Positions 1 to 9,218 of a stretch of DNA of 64,000 nt are shown one piece after another. The notes beneath the pieces are model-generated. The model saw only the letters and a program-made list of their open reading frames with translations. It ran no database searches and was not told the origin of the DNA. The position numbers were made by a program, and so were the translations under genes. Each line of letters starts with the position of its first letter. Position 1 is the stretch's first letter. The DNA is from Paenibacillus sp. An7 (GTDB lineage Bacteria > Bacillota > Bacilli > Paenibacillales > Paenibacillaceae): NCBI RefSeq assembly GCF_009870785.1, contig NZ_WTWX01000005.1, forward strand, positions 124,001 to 188,000, given 5' to 3'.

Positions 1-203
1 AACATGGCTTCCATCTCTGCTTTATCACAGCCATATCGTATGAGATCAGCTGAGCCTCTGCCTCCCGCAATAAGACCAAGTGCATCTATAATAATCGATT
101 TACCTGCGCCCGTTTCCCCAGTAAGTACGTGAAACCCCGCATGGAAATGGACATCCACCGCTTCAACAACTGCTAAATTTCGAATAGATAGTGTAGAAAG
201 CAC
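1..203 (-). CDS. recN: RecN, DNA repair ATPase (N-terminal part, runs off the window)
   Basis: Only the first 67 codons are present; the gene continues past base 1. The start is a GTG at 203 preceded by GGAGG nine bases upstream; the nearby ATG is in another frame and soon hits a stop. The peptide has the RecN/SMC-type ABC N-terminus: a short strand, an NLAVVE motif, then the Walker A loop GETGAGKS and DALGLIAGGRGS. RecN is a cytosolic SMC-like protein that gathers at double-strand breaks and helps RecA-dependent repair. It lies downstream of argR, as in Bacillus. A LexA-type dyad sits about 125 bases upstream. Confidence 0.93.
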   Translation of the reverse strand, partial: MLSTLSIRNLAVVEAVDVHFHAGFHVLTGETGAGKSIIIDALGLIAGGRGSADLIRYGCDKAEMEAM

Positions 204-325
204 AGCATTGCACCTCCGATGATCACGTTAATTACGTGTAATTACATTCCCCCGAAAAATATACAGGGAACGTCCGTTTGCTTTTTTCATCTTCGTTTAT
301 ACTTTACACTATTTTCTTCGAAAAA

Positions 326-339
326 GAAACGTATGTTCG
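326..339 (-). promoter_or_regulatory. Candidate LexA (SOS) box upstream of recN
   Basis: On the minus strand the sequence is CGAACATACGTTTC, which fits the Bacillus LexA consensus CGAACRNRYGTTYC at every position. It lies between argR and recN, about 125 bases before the recN start. That recN is LexA-controlled here is inferred; recN is an SOS gene in E. coli. Confidence 0.6.
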
Positions 340-358
340 CTCACTTTTTTATTATATT

Positions 359-808
359 TTACGAAATATATCCCATGATTTGATTAATAAATGACTTACT
401 GTTTTCTTCCGTTCGGCAAATCACAAGAATGGTATCATCTCCGCTGATGGTTCCCATGATTTCCGGCCATTCAATGTTATCAAGAAGCGCTGCTACGGAA
501 TTTGCTGTACCGGGAAGGAACTTCATAACCACAAGATTCGTAGTGTGATCGATACTGAGGAAGTTATCGACTAAAGCACGTTTTAATTTTTGTCCCGGAT
601 TATATCTTTGATCTGTCGGTAAAGAGTATTTATACCTGCCATCTTCTGTAGGTACCTTAATAAGAAGAAGTTCTTTGATATCTCTTGAGACCGTAGCTTG
701 GGTTACTTGATATCCAGACTTACGCAGTGCTTCCACCAGTTCATCCTGTGTTTCAATATCATTTTGACTGATAATTTCACGAATTTTTATATGTCGTTGC
801 CCTTTCAT
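359..808 (-). CDS. argR: Arginine repressor ArgR/AhrC
   Basis: This 149-residue protein is full length for ArgR. The N-terminal half is the winged helix DNA-binding domain ([12 protein letters not shown], then [11 protein letters not shown]). The C-terminal half is the arginine-binding hexamerisation domain, with [12 protein letters not shown] and the [10 protein letters not shown] core. It represses arginine biosynthesis and activates catabolism when arginine is bound. The ATG at 808 was chosen because GGAGG lies five bases upstream; a longer TTG-initiated version would overlap that site. It sits between recN and a small membrane protein gene, 37 bases after the latter, and is probably co-transcribed with it. 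Confidence 0.96.
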   Translation of the reverse strand: MKGQRHIKIREIISQNDIETQDELVEALRKSGYQVTQATVSRDIKELLLIKVPTEDGRYKYSLPTDQRYNPGQKLKRALVDNFLSIDHTTNLVVMKFLPGTANSVAALLDNIEWPEIMGTISGDDTILVICRTEENSKSFINQIMGYIS

Positions 809-845
809 ACATGCCTCCAATTGTCGTGCTCAATATTATTCCTGT

Positions 846-1328
846 TTACTCATCCCCTGGATCATACAAATAATCATCATCATCCAGTAAGGATATACGC
901 TTAATTGTTTCCTCTTCTGTATCCACATAGAGCAGTCCATCACATCCTGGATAGAGCAAAAGATACAGAAGCATTCGATCTCTAACCCCTGATCCTGTCC
1001 ATTCTACCTTCATGCGGCTCCTGGATATTTTAACAATATAAACCTCGTCTTCCTTTTCGGCTACATAATCAATAAATAATCTGCTGTAAAGCGTATTTTG
1101 ATTCACCTGAAAAGAAAGCGGAACCTTTAATTTCCCCCCAATAACTTCATATCCTTCTCTCTCTAAAATATATAGAGCCGGATGTTCCTGAATTTCTTCG
1201 TTTAACAAAAGTTCGGGCATATGTTCAGGTGCAGGGTCTTGAAGCCATTTACGTACACCATATACTATCCAGATCAACACGATTAAACCAAAAAAAGCGA
1301 TAACCACTTTGTCATATTGGCCTTCCAT
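846..1328 (-). CDS. Membrane-anchored protein of unknown function
   Basis: I do not recognise this 160-residue protein. One hydrophobic segment at about residues 8-26 would anchor it in the membrane, leaving a cytosolic domain of about 130 residues. That domain alternates strands and helices (EREGYEVIGGKL, LFIDYVAEKEDEVYIVKISR, then a long helix), faintly like a nuclease-like fold, but no convincing catalytic set is visible. The C-terminus is acidic (LLDDDDYLYDPGDE). It is inserted between tlyA and argR, where B. subtilis has no gene. A strong terminator ends tlyA just upstream and a LexA-like dyad lies 27 bases before the start, so it probably has its own promoter. Confidence 0.75.
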   Translation of the reverse strand: MEGQYDKVVIAFFGLIVLIWIVYGVRKWLQDPAPEHMPELLLNEEIQEHPALYILEREGYEVIGGKLKVPLSFQVNQNTLYSRLFIDYVAEKEDEVYIVKISRSRMKVEWTGSGVRDRMLLYLLLYPGCDGLLYVDTEEETIKRISLLDDDDYLYDPGDE

Positions 1329-1354
1329 GCAACCACCTCTACAGAAAATATTCG

Positions 1355-1368
1355 CGAACTTATGTTCA
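1355..1368 (-). promoter_or_regulatory. LexA-like dyad upstream of the membrane protein gene
   Basis: The plus strand reads CGAACTTATGTTCA, so the GAAC-N4-GTTC core of a LexA box is intact while the outer and some inner positions deviate. It overlaps a possible -35 (TTGAAC) on the minus strand. It is weaker than the dyad at 326-339. Confidence 0.35.
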
Positions 1369-1412
1369 ATTTCCTGTATGGGGTAACCGGTTCGTATCCC
1401 TTATCAGTAAAA

Positions 1413-1436
1413 GAAACTCATCCGAAGATGAGTTTC
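1413..1436 (-). terminator. Rho-independent terminator of tlyA
   Basis: The hairpin is GAAACTCATC-ttcg-GATGAGTTTC on the minus strand, a perfect 10-bp stem with a UUCG loop, followed by TTTTAC. The stem overlaps the tlyA stop codon, so it separates tlyA from the argR-recN genes. Confidence 0.85.
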
Positions 1437-2262
1437 AGGTAAACGTATTCGATGCTTGTTTCACAGTAGACTGTATCAAAGCATCTGTATCCATGGATGA
1501 TTCTGTCCTCAACTCAGGAGGATTTAATCTCCAGTGTGCAAGAAACTCAATATTCCCTTCGCCTCCTGTAATTGGAGAGAAGGTGAGATCCTGGAGTTCA
1601 AGGCCAAGTTCCTTCCCATAGGCGATAATGGAATGCAGCACTTCTGCATGCACTTTAGGCTCTCGTATAACACCTGTTTTAGGAACCTTCTCACGACCAG
1701 CCTCAAACTGTGGCTTGATCAGTGCAGCAATATCTGCTGGTTGTTTAAGCAGGTTCACAAGCGGAGGAAGAATGATTTTTAAAGATATAAAAGATACATC
1801 AATACTCGCTACATCCGGTACTGGTCCTGTAAGGTCTTCAGGAGTTACATATCTGAAATTGGTTCTTTCCATGACCGTTACGCGCGGATCATTACGTAAT
1901 GACCAATCCAGCTGATTATAACCTACATCAATTGCATACACATGAGCAGCGCCATGCTGCAATGCACAATCGGTAAATCCTCCAGTGGACGAACCAATAT
2001 CGAGCATTGTTCTTCCTTCCATGTCCAGATGGAAATGTTTGATTGCTTTTTCCAGCTTCAAACCTCCGCGACCCACATAAGGATGAACTGCACCCTTCAC
2101 TTTTATGACGGACTCCCTGGGAACTTTCATTCCTGGTTTCTCAATCCGCTCTTCATCAGCCAGAACAAGCCCGGCCATAATTGCGGCTTTTGCTTTTTCA
2201 CGGCTTGCATAAAAACCTTGTTCTACTAGTAATATATCTATTCGTTCTTTAGGGACTGACAT
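1435..2262 (-). CDS. tlyA: TlyA-family rRNA methyltransferase (S4 + FtsJ domains)
   Basis: This 275-residue protein has an N-terminal S4 RNA-binding domain (about residues 5-65) and an FtsJ/RrmJ Rossmann methyltransferase domain (about 80-245). The SAM-binding loop is MLDIGSSTGGFTDCAL. Family members 2'-O-methylate 16S and/or 23S rRNA. The B. subtilis counterpart is YqxC, also between dxs and ahrC. The ATG at 2262 has AGGAG six bases upstream; an upstream in-frame TTG overlaps that site and was rejected. It starts 36 bases after dxs ends and belongs to the same leftward operon. Confidence 0.93.
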   Translation of the reverse strand: MSVPKERIDILLVEQGFYASREKAKAAIMAGLVLADEERIEKPGMKVPRESVIKVKGAVHPYVGRGGLKLEKAIKHFHLDMEGRTMLDIGSSTGGFTDCALQHGAAHVYAIDVGYNQLDWSLRNDPRVTVMERTNFRYVTPEDLTGPVPDVASIDVSFISLKIILPPLVNLLKQPADIAALIKPQFEAGREKVPKTGVIREPKVHAEVLHSIIAYGKELGLELQDLTFSPITGGEGNIEFLAHWRLNPPELRTESSMDTDALIQSTVKQASNTFT

Positions 2263-2298
2263 GAGTTTCTCCTGTTCCAAAATATTTAAGTGATGGGC

Positions 2299-4206
2299 TC
2301 AGGAAGGCAGACTTGTTTTTGGAAGATCATAAGCATATTGTAACTTCAGCTTGCGCATTTCCTCACACACGGATTCTGCCGTAAGACCAACCTCTTCCCG
2401 CTGTTCCTTCACACTGCCGTGTTCAACAAACAAATCTGGAATCCCCATAAGGTGAACCTTTGCTTCGTACATCCCTTTTTCAGAGAAAAATTCAAGTATG
2501 CTGCTTCCAAGGCTGCCTGCTTCACAAGCTTCTTCAAGTACAATCATCTTCGTATCATTCTGAGCAAGCTCCATTAAGAGTTCATGATCCAGTGGTTTGA
2601 AGAATCGGGCATTAATTACACTTACCTGCATGCCGTCGCGTTTCAGCATTTCCGCAGCTTCTTCCGCCACTTGAATCATAGGACCAGCAGAAATAATGCT
2701 ATATTTCTCACCTTGTCTTACTGTCTCCCATGAACCAATTGGAATTGTCTTCAGTTCCTGATCCATCGGAACACCGACAACATTAAGTCTAGGATAACGG
2801 TAAGCAATCGGTCCATCATTATATTCAAGAGCCGTCTTCATCATATGTCTAAGCTCATTCTCATCCTTAGGCATCATGATTACAATATTCGGTATATGAC
2901 GCATGAACGCCACATCATAAACACCTTGGTGTGTCTCCCCATCTGGACCTACAAAACCGGCACGGTCAATAGCAAACATGACGTTGGCATTATGCCGACA
3001 GATATCATGTACGATTTGATCATATGCTCTTTGCATAAAGGTTGAATAAACAGCAAATACAGGTTTCAGACCTTCCATTGCAAGCGATGCACACATCGTT
3101 GCCGCATGTTGTTCTGCAATACCTACATCGACCATCCGGTCAGGGAACTCTTTACTAAATGGAATGAGACCTGAACCGCCCGGCATGGCAGGAGTGACAG
3201 CAACAATCCGGTCATCCTGTTTTGCAAGTTCAATTAGAGTTTGACCAAAAATATCAGTATACATCGGATTTCCTACTGATTTTAGTACTTGTCCTGATTC
3301 AATCTTATATGGGGAAATACCATGCCATTTAACAGAATCGGCTTCCGCCGGTTTATAACCTTTACCTTTGGTGGTTACTACATGGACAAGAACCGGCCCA
3401 TTTACATTATCTGCTTGTTTGAATGACTCTATAAGTTTCGGCAGATCATGACCATCCACAGGTCCAAGATAAGTAAAACCAAGTTCTTCAAAGAGAACAC
3501 CGGGTACCATCATATATTTAAAACTGTCTTTGAGCCATCCAGCAGATTTAGCTAATCTGCCGCCAATGGCAGGAATTTTATTTAAAAGATACTCAACTTC
3601 ATCTTTAGCTTTCAAATAATGGCGATCCGAGCGAATTTTACTCAAATAATTATGCATAGCCCCGACATTAGGTGCTATAGACATTTCATTATCATTTAGA
3701 ATAACCATCATTTTCTTCTGTTCATGACCAATGTGATTCAGCGCTTCAAAAGCCATACCACCTGTTAGTGCCCCGTCACCAATAATCGCAATCACTTTAT
3801 TGTCTTCGCCTTTTAGATCTCTGGCATATGCCATTCCCATGGCAGCTGACAACGAAGTACTGCTGTGACCGGCTTCCCAGACGTCATGCTCACTTTCGTT
3901 TCGTTTCACAAATCCGGACATTCCCTTATATTTGCGAAGCGTATCAAAACGATCCATACGGCCTGTAAGTACCTTATGAACATAGGACTGATGACCAACA
4001 TCATATATCATTTTATCTTTTGGACTGTTATAGCAGTAATGCAGGGCAACCGTGAGCTCTACCACTCCCAAATTCGGCGCCAGATGCCCCCCTGTGTACG
4101 ATAGCTTCTCAATGAGAAATTGACGTATTTCTTCAGATAGAGAGACTAGTTCATCCACAGACAATGATTTCAGATCGTTAGGTTCCTTAATTTGTGGAAG
4201 CAGCAC
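2299..4206 (-). CDS. dxs: 1-deoxy-D-xylulose-5-phosphate synthase
   Basis: At 635 residues this is full length. It condenses pyruvate and glyceraldehyde 3-phosphate with thiamine diphosphate, the first step of the MEP isoprenoid pathway. The ThDP/Mg motif is [15 protein letters not shown] with NDNEMSI about 30 residues later. The catalytic glutamate region is [11 protein letters not shown], and the C-terminal transketolase domain follows. The start is a GTG at 4206 with only a weak purine-rich site (AAGCGGGG) in front. It lies 128 bases downstream of ispA, so precursor and prenyl-chain synthesis are linked. Confidence 0.98.
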   Translation of the reverse strand: MLLPQIKEPNDLKSLSVDELVSLSEEIRQFLIEKLSYTGGHLAPNLGVVELTVALHYCYNSPKDKMIYDVGHQSYVHKVLTGRMDRFDTLRKYKGMSGFVKRNESEHDVWEAGHSSTSLSAAMGMAYARDLKGEDNKVIAIIGDGALTGGMAFEALNHIGHEQKKMMVILNDNEMSIAPNVGAMHNYLSKIRSDRHYLKAKDEVEYLLNKIPAIGGRLAKSAGWLKDSFKYMMVPGVLFEELGFTYLGPVDGHDLPKLIESFKQADNVNGPVLVHVVTTKGKGYKPAEADSVKWHGISPYKIESGQVLKSVGNPMYTDIFGQTLIELAKQDDRIVAVTPAMPGGSGLIPFSKEFPDRMVDVGIAEQHAATMCASLAMEGLKPVFAVYSTFMQRAYDQIVHDICRHNANVMFAIDRAGFVGPDGETHQGVYDVAFMRHIPNIVIMMPKDENELRHMMKTALEYNDGPIAYRYPRLNVVGVPMDQELKTIPIGSWETVRQGEKYSIISAGPMIQVAEEAAEMLKRDGMQVSVINARFFKPLDHELLMELAQNDTKMIVLEEACEAGSLGSSILEFFSEKGMYEAKVHLMGIPDLFVEHGSVKEQREEVGLTAESVCEEMRKLKLQYAYDLPKTSLPS

Positions 4207-4334
4207 GTGAAATCCCCGCTTTCCTTCATAAATTTTTGATAAGTATCTCCAAACATAGTCCCCATTATATCACATCACAACCTAAATCATAAATTTCGTC
4301 ATTTTCCGATCTTGAATTTAGGCGTTTTTTTCGA

Positions 4335-5237
4335 TTAATGATCTCGTTTCATGAGATAATCTGCTATTTCAAATAGACGCGCTGGGTCAGGAATTCCCCC
4401 TTGGATAAGTGCATCCTTAGCCGACTCTGTGAGACGTTTCACTTCAGCTACGGATTCTTCCATCCCGATGAAGTATGGATAGGTTACCTTCTGCTGAGCA
4501 ATATCACTCTGTGTTTTCTTGCCGAGTTTCTGTTCATCACCGATTAGATCAAGAATATCGTCCTGTATCTGGAACGCAAGACCCAAATCTCGTCCAAAAA
4601 TACGTAAAGCATCAAGTTGTTCTTCGTTTGCTCCGGCGATGCGACCTCCCGCTACAAGTGAGAAAATCATCAAATCTCCGGTTTTGTGAAGATGAATATA
4701 TTCTAATTGAGACATAGAGGTCATTCCTTGCTCACCTTCCATATCTGCAACTTGACCGCCGACCATTCCGCGTGCACCCGCATACTCAGATAGATCTTCA
4801 ACAATATCAAGCAGACGATCTGCAGGGATACCATACTTTCTACCCGACTGAATGATACTGTAAAAAGCATGCGTTAGCAGTGCATCCCCTGCAAGAATTG
4901 CCATGGCTTCTCCGTACACTTTATGATTCGTGAGTCTTCCTCTGCGATAATCATCATTATCCATTGCAGGAAGATCATCATGAATGAGTGAATACGTATG
5001 CACCATTTCTACAGCAGCCGCTACCGGTAAGGCCGCTTTTTGGTCTACTCCAAAGGCTTCTGTAGCTGCAAGCACGAGGACAGGGCGCAGCCTTTTTCCA
5101 CCCGCCATGAGCGAGTACATCATCGATTCTTTTAGATGGGTTGGTACATCCCAGTCCGCCGGTATAACCTGCTCAAGTTCATTCATGAGCAGGTCAGCGA
5201 TGTTCTGGATATAGAGCTCTATGGAAGGTCTCGTCAC
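4335..5237 (-). CDS. ispA: Farnesyl diphosphate synthase (short-chain polyprenyl synthetase)
   Basis: This 300-residue prenyltransferase makes farnesyl diphosphate from IPP and DMAPP. The first Asp-rich motif is DDLPAMDNDDYRRG and the second is DDILDLIGD. Basic residues of the GGKRLRP motif bind the diphosphate. Its start overlaps the xseB stop by four bases (ATGA-type coupling), as in related genomes. Chain length is assigned as C15 from context and the DDxxxxD spacing; this is inference. Confidence 0.96.
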   Translation of the reverse strand: MTRPSIELYIQNIADLLMNELEQVIPADWDVPTHLKESMMYSLMAGGKRLRPVLVLAATEAFGVDQKAALPVAAAVEMVHTYSLIHDDLPAMDNDDYRRGRLTNHKVYGEAMAILAGDALLTHAFYSIIQSGRKYGIPADRLLDIVEDLSEYAGARGMVGGQVADMEGEQGMTSMSQLEYIHLHKTGDLMIFSLVAGGRIAGANEEQLDALRIFGRDLGLAFQIQDDILDLIGDEQKLGKKTQSDIAQQKVTYPYFIGMEESVAEVKRLTESAKDALIQGGIPDPARLFEIADYLMKRDH

Positions 5238-5488
5238 AGAGAGACACCGCCCTCTTCTTCCATGCCGCCAAATGCTTGTTTGCGGTAAGCTCCATCTTCT
5301 TCTACTATAATCTCTATTTTACGTTCTACTTGCTCAAGCTTATGGTTACAGAGCTGAGACAGCTTCATTCCACGCTGGAACAGCTCAATTGCTTGTTCCA
5401 AAGGAACATCCCCTCGTTCGAGCTGGTTAACCACTTCTTCAAGTTCAGCCATTGCTGCTTCAAAACTGAGTTCCGCTTCATTTGTCAT
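5234..5488 (-). CDS. xseB: Exodeoxyribonuclease VII small subunit
   Basis: This 84-residue protein has the XseB core SFEAAMAELEEVVNQLERGDVPLEQAIELFQRG, split over two helices. It partners XseA in degrading single-stranded DNA to oligonucleotides. The ATG at 5488 is nine bases after AGGAGG; the in-frame ATG at 5497 abuts the same site directly and is less likely. It overlaps the xseA end by 11 bases and the ispA start by four, showing tight translational coupling. Confidence 0.95.
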   Translation of the reverse strand: MTNEAELSFEAAMAELEEVVNQLERGDVPLEQAIELFQRGMKLSQLCNHKLEQVERKIEIIVEEDGAYRKQAFGGMEEEGGVSL

Positions 5489-6839
5489 TCTTATCATCCT
5501 CCTTTATTTCCCGCACTTCACAGGAGAGTCCACCATCACTCAGCTTGATCTTAATTACATCACCTGGCATTACATCATTGGTAGATTTCACAAGCTGTTT
5601 TTCGTCTTCATTATAGACAAGGCTATAGCCTCTCGACATTACCTTCAATGGACTTAACGCGTCTAGATGTCTAAGATTTGAACCTAGCTTCTGACGTGTT
5701 TCTTTTATTTGAATTCGCATTGCTGCTTCGAGCTGTCTCCGGTTTTGTATAACCTGCTTCTGAGCAGCGGCAACTTGGTCTGAAGGATTAAATCTGGACA
5801 AAGAGATCTTCATCCGTTCTTGTTTCTCACGTGCAAAGCGCAGCTTAGAATCTGTAGATCGCGAAAGTCTCATGGTCAGCTGATCTAATCGTTCTGTGTG
5901 CTGAATCAGAGACCGGCTTGGGTTCACAAGCACGGATGAACGGGATAACTGATTTAGTCGTTCTCTTCCATGTCTTGCTCTCATCATCAAACTTTGCTTC
6001 AGTCTGCGCTTCATTACGTCAACTTGGTCCTTAAGATCCAACTGGTGCGGAACGGCAAGTTCTGCTGCCGCTGTTGGGGTAGCTGCACGAACATCTGCAG
6101 CAAAATCAGCAATTGTAAAATCGGTTTCATGACCTACCGCAGAGATAACCGGGATTTCAGACTCTGTAATCGCTCTTGCGACGATCTCCTCATTAAATGC
6201 CCACAGTTCCTCTAACGATCCGCCTCCGCGGCCTACAATAACCACATCTGCTTCTGCCATTTGATTCACTGCTCGAAGCGCTCTAACGATCGATGGCGCA
6301 GCAGTCTTCCCTTGTACAACGACAGGATATAAAATAACCTCAGCAAGTGGATAGCGGCGAGTGATGGTGGTAATAATATCTCTCACTGCTGCACCAGTCG
6401 GTGAGGTGATTACGCCTATCGTTTTTGGATATCGTGGCAAAGGACGTTTGCGCTGAGCAGCAAACAAACCTTCCTGTTCTAATTTCTTTTTTAATTGTTC
6501 ATAGGCCAAATACAGACTGCCGATCCCGTCAGGCTGCATTTGGGTTGCATAAAATTGATATTGTCCATCTCTTTCAAATACGGTGATATTCCCTTGAGCG
6601 ATGACTCTCGCTCCTTCCTTCGGAATGAAAGGAAGACGTCGATTATGTGTTGCAAACATAATCGACTTAATTTTGCTTCCTTCATCTTTCAGGGTGAAGT
6701 ACATATGACCGCTCGAATGATGAGTAAAATTCGAAATCTCCCCGCGAATCCATACACTGGACAACAGGTTATCTGAATCCATCTTCATCCGGATATAACG
6801 ATTGATATCTTTTATAGAATAAATTCGCTGTTCTGCCAT
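5478..6839 (-). CDS. xseA: Exodeoxyribonuclease VII large subunit
   Basis: This 453-residue protein has an N-terminal OB-fold (about residues 5-100, with VWIRGEISNFTHHSSGHMYF), a catalytic domain (about 120-320) carrying GVITSPTGAAVRDI and GRGGGSLEELWAFN, then a long coiled-coil arm and a short C-terminal segment (LSPLKVMSRGYSLV). It is the catalytic subunit of ExoVII, used in mismatch and damage processing. The gene starts 14 bases after folD ends. Confidence 0.97.
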   Translation of the reverse strand: MAEQRIYSIKDINRYIRMKMDSDNLLSSVWIRGEISNFTHHSSGHMYFTLKDEGSKIKSIMFATHNRRLPFIPKEGARVIAQGNITVFERDGQYQFYATQMQPDGIGSLYLAYEQLKKKLEQEGLFAAQRKRPLPRYPKTIGVITSPTGAAVRDIITTITRRYPLAEVILYPVVVQGKTAAPSIVRALRAVNQMAEADVVIVGRGGGSLEELWAFNEEIVARAITESEIPVISAVGHETDFTIADFAADVRAATPTAAAELAVPHQLDLKDQVDVMKRRLKQSLMMRARHGRERLNQLSRSSVLVNPSRSLIQHTERLDQLTMRLSRSTDSKLRFAREKQERMKISLSRFNPSDQVAAAQKQVIQNRRQLEAAMRIQIKETRQKLGSNLRHLDALSPLKVMSRGYSLVYNEDEKQLVKSTNDVMPGDVIKIKLSDGGLSCEVREIKEDDKNDK

Positions 6840-6853
6840 CAGAACACCCCTTT

Positions 6854-7711
6854 TTAATTCAGACCATGAGCACGTTTTGCAGAAAGCAGCGTATTTTGCA
6901 TGAGCATCGTAATTGTCATCGGTCCCACTCCGCCAGGAACAGGAGTAATTGCACCCGATACTTCTTTTGCACTTTCAAAATCAACGTCGCCTGCAAGTTT
7001 ACCAGAATCTAGACGATTCATGCCTACGTCGATGACAACCGCACCTTCTTTAATATAACTCGCATCAATGAAGTTAGCACGGCCAATAGCCACAACCAGG
7101 ATGTCTGCTTGCTTTGCAAGTTCCTGCATATTTGCTGTACGTGAATGACACATGGTCACTGTAGCATTTTCGCGCTGTAGAAGCAGAGATACCGGTTTAC
7201 CTACAATGTTACTGCGACCAATAACAACTGCATGTTTCCCGCTAATTTCGAGCCCCGTACGCTTAATCAGTTCAATAACTCCTGCTGGTGTACAAGGAAG
7301 TAGACTGTCGTCTCCAATCACCAAATTACCAACATTTACAGGGTGGAATCCATCTACATCTTTATCCACCGAAATTGCATTTATCACTTTTTTCTCGTCA
7401 ATATGCCCTGGTAAAGGCAATTGCACCAGAATTCCATTAATACTCATCTGACGGTTCAATCGATCAACTAATGCTAGAAGCTCTTCTTCAGACGTATCTG
7501 CAGAAAGGCGATGTACTTCAGAATAGAAACCAAGATCATGACACGCTTTCTCCTTATTGCGTACATAAACTTGTGAAGCCGGGTCTTCTCCAACAAGAAC
7601 TACAGCAAGCCCTGGAACAATACCTTGTCCTTTTAGCTGTGCCACTTCTTCTGTTATTCCTTTACGAATCTCTTCAGATACCTGTTTTCCGCTAATAATC
7701 GTTGCCGTCAT
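6854..7711 (-). CDS. folD: FolD, methylenetetrahydrofolate dehydrogenase/cyclohydrolase
   Basis: This 285-residue bifunctional enzyme interconverts 5,10-methylene-THF and 10-formyl-THF. Visible signatures are [14 protein letters not shown] (catalytic Lys region), [25 protein letters not shown] (NADP-binding loop) and [14 protein letters not shown] near the C-terminus. It lies 23 bases after nusB and before xseA. Confidence 0.98.
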   Translation of the reverse strand: MTATIISGKQVSEEIRKGITEEVAQLKGQGIVPGLAVVLVGEDPASQVYVRNKEKACHDLGFYSEVHRLSADTSEEELLALVDRLNRQMSINGILVQLPLPGHIDEKKVINAISVDKDVDGFHPVNVGNLVIGDDSLLPCTPAGVIELIKRTGLEISGKHAVVIGRSNIVGKPVSLLLQRENATVTMCHSRTANMQELAKQADILVVAIGRANFIDASYIKEGAVVIDVGMNRLDSGKLAGDVDFESAKEVSGAITPVPGGVGPMTITMLMQNTLLSAKRAHGLN

Positions 7712-7734
7712 GTCTCTTCTCTCCCTTGATTTGA

Positions 7735-8184
7735 CTAGAGGTTTGATTTTAAAGTATCAATATCTTGGATCATTTTTCCGAGTACTCCATTAACAAATTT
7801 ACCAGATTCAATTGTACCAAAATGTTTGGACAACTCAATCGCCTCGTTAACGGATACTTTTGCTGGTACATCTTCACGATACAACATCTCATAAGCTGCC
7901 AATCTCAAAATTTGACGATCGACTCTGGATAAACGGCTCACTTGCCAGCCTTTCAGATAATCGACAAGAAGTTTGTCGAGTGCATCTTTCGTTTCCCATA
8001 CCCCGCGAACATGCTCAAGTACGTATGCACGCAATGCCTCTTCACTCTTAACCTCAACTTCTCCTTCATTATCTTCCGCTGCTTCATTAAACAGCATATT
8101 TACAGCTTGCTCAGCCTCCACAGCGTTCATTTCCATAGAATACAAACTTTGTACTACAAATTCCCTCGCCAAACGTCTTTTCAT
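7735..8184 (-). CDS. nusB: NusB transcription antitermination factor
   Basis: This 149-residue all-helical protein binds boxA RNA with NusE (S10) and supports rRNA transcription. It begins [17 protein letters not shown] and ends with the NusB pattern [25 protein letters not shown]. It follows DUF2273 with a 144-base gap that contains a long nested hairpin. Confidence 0.96.
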   Translation of the reverse strand: MKRRLAREFVVQSLYSMEMNAVEAEQAVNMLFNEAAEDNEGEVEVKSEEALRAYVLEHVRGVWETKDALDKLLVDYLKGWQVSRLSRVDRQILRLAAYEMLYREDVPAKVSVNEAIELSKHFGTIESGKFVNGVLGKMIQDIDTLKSNL

Positions 8185-8247
8185 TTCCTGCCTCCTGCTT
8201 CTTTCTCATATACATAACCTATTATCCTTATTCTTCACACAAAAAAA

Positions 8248-8326
8248 CCTGCGTTATGCTAATCTTTTCCCAAAAATGGACATGAAGAAACTGCAGCTCT
8301 TTTTGGCAAAAATAGCATATCACAGG
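8248..8326 (-). terminator. Long nested hairpin with T-tract between DUF2273 and nusB
   Basis: On the minus strand CCTGTGATATGCTA pairs (12 of 14) with TAGCATAACGCAGG and is followed by seven Ts. Inside, CCAAAAA pairs with TTTTTGG. The stem begins three bases after the DUF2273 stop. It looks like an intra-operon terminator or processing site that separates the asp23/amaP block from nusB. Confidence 0.6.
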
Positions 8327-8328
8327 TC

Positions 8329-8562
8329 TTATTTGAATGGACGCCAGCGTTCAGATAGATAACCCACCCAGTTCCTCCAAGGAACAACAAGGGGTAAGCT
8401 CTCATCTCTCCTTCTGCCAAGCGTATATCCGATAAATACCACGAGTGCAAAGAACAACATATCCCAAAATCCAAACATTAAATAAACAATACCGAAAAAT
8501 AACCCTCCGGCAATTCCAATAATCCGACCTCTATGACTCTCCCAGATTTCTTTCCACGGCAT
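8329..8562 (-). CDS. DUF2273 small membrane protein
   Basis: This 77-residue protein has two hydrophobic stretches (about 15-33 and 33-50) and a charged loop GRRRDE. It matches DUF2273 proteins, found beside asp23 and amaP in many Bacillota. Its role is unknown; context suggests an envelope-associated partner of Asp23/AmaP. It starts 13 bases after amaP ends. Confidence 0.85.
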   Translation of the reverse strand: MPWKEIWESHRGRIIGIAGGLFFGIVYLMFGFWDMLFFALVVFIGYTLGRRRDESLPLVVPWRNWVGYLSERWRPFK

Positions 8563-8575
8563 CCGTGAGTCACCT

Positions 8576-9115
8576 CTATTCTACTCGGCTCTTATAGTTC
8601 GGTGATTGCACAAGATTAGCAATATATACCGATACATGTGATACCGGGATTCCTGTAATTTCTTGTACATAGTCATGAATTGCTTTTTGTAATTCTGTTG
8701 TCAGCTGAGGAATTGAACTTTCTCCATCAACGATCGCACGAATTGTAATCTCAAGGCCCGCTTCCGTAACATGGATACGAGACTTCACATCACGAACACT
8801 TCGGAATTTAGATGAGGCCTTCAGACACAGATTTTCAATCGTTTCCATCGAAATCTGGACATCACCATACTCCGTCCGCTGATCAACAGAGGGAAGCGAA
8901 CCTTGATCTCTGCGAACAGAAATATAGAAGAACCGCATACTAAGTAAGAACAGAACAGCGGCAACTGAAATAACAATAATCTTTGTCATTTCATCATACT
9001 GAATCTGAACAAGATCAGGAATAAGACCGCTTAAAAGGAGGATTATCAGTACAGATATAATGCCAACACTTAAACTGTAAATAAACAGCAAAAGCCTGTC
9101 CAGTATTTTAGCCAC
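8576..9115 (-). CDS. amaP: AmaP, Asp23 membrane anchor
   Basis: This is a 179-residue protein when started at the GTG at 9115, 11 bases after AGGAGG; a longer ATG version from 9193 would run through a strong hairpin and lacks a site. Two transmembrane helices (about residues 8-30 and 45-68) precede an Asp23-like cytosolic domain with GLEITIRAIVDGESSIPQL. In Staphylococcus AmaP anchors Asp23 at the membrane. It lies between asp23 and DUF2273. Confidence 0.88.
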   Translation of the reverse strand: MAKILDRLLLFIYSLSVGIISVLIILLLSGLIPDLVQIQYDEMTKIIVISVAAVLFLLSMRFFYISVRRDQGSLPSVDQRTEYGDVQISMETIENLCLKASSKFRSVRDVKSRIHVTEAGLEITIRAIVDGESSIPQLTTELQKAIHDYVQEITGIPVSHVSVYIANLVQSPNYKSRVE

Positions 9116-9175
9116 GAACAGAATAACCTCCTCAATCAACAAATAAAAAACCTTACATCCAATCAAAAAGGAAGG

Positions 9176-9207
9176 ACTAAACCCCTGGTGCAATCACCGG
9201 GGGTTTA
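9176..9207 (-). terminator. Strong hairpin between asp23 and amaP
   Basis: CTAAACCCC pairs with GGGGTTTAG, extended by GGTG/CACC around a CAAT loop, giving about 14 bp. The downstream T-run on the minus strand is interrupted (TCCTTCCTTTTT), so it may be a partial terminator or an RNA-stability element setting the Asp23:AmaP ratio. Confidence 0.6.
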
Positions 9208-9218
9208 GGTCAACTATT

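Noticed and set aside
229-244. TAATTAC-gt-GTAATTA dyad near the recN start as an ArgR box
   Set aside because: It does not fit the Arg box consensus; probably an incidental palindrome.
9116-9193. Longer AmaP N-terminus starting at the ATG at 9193
   Set aside because: This start lies inside the strong hairpin and lacks a ribosome site, and the family start fits 9115.
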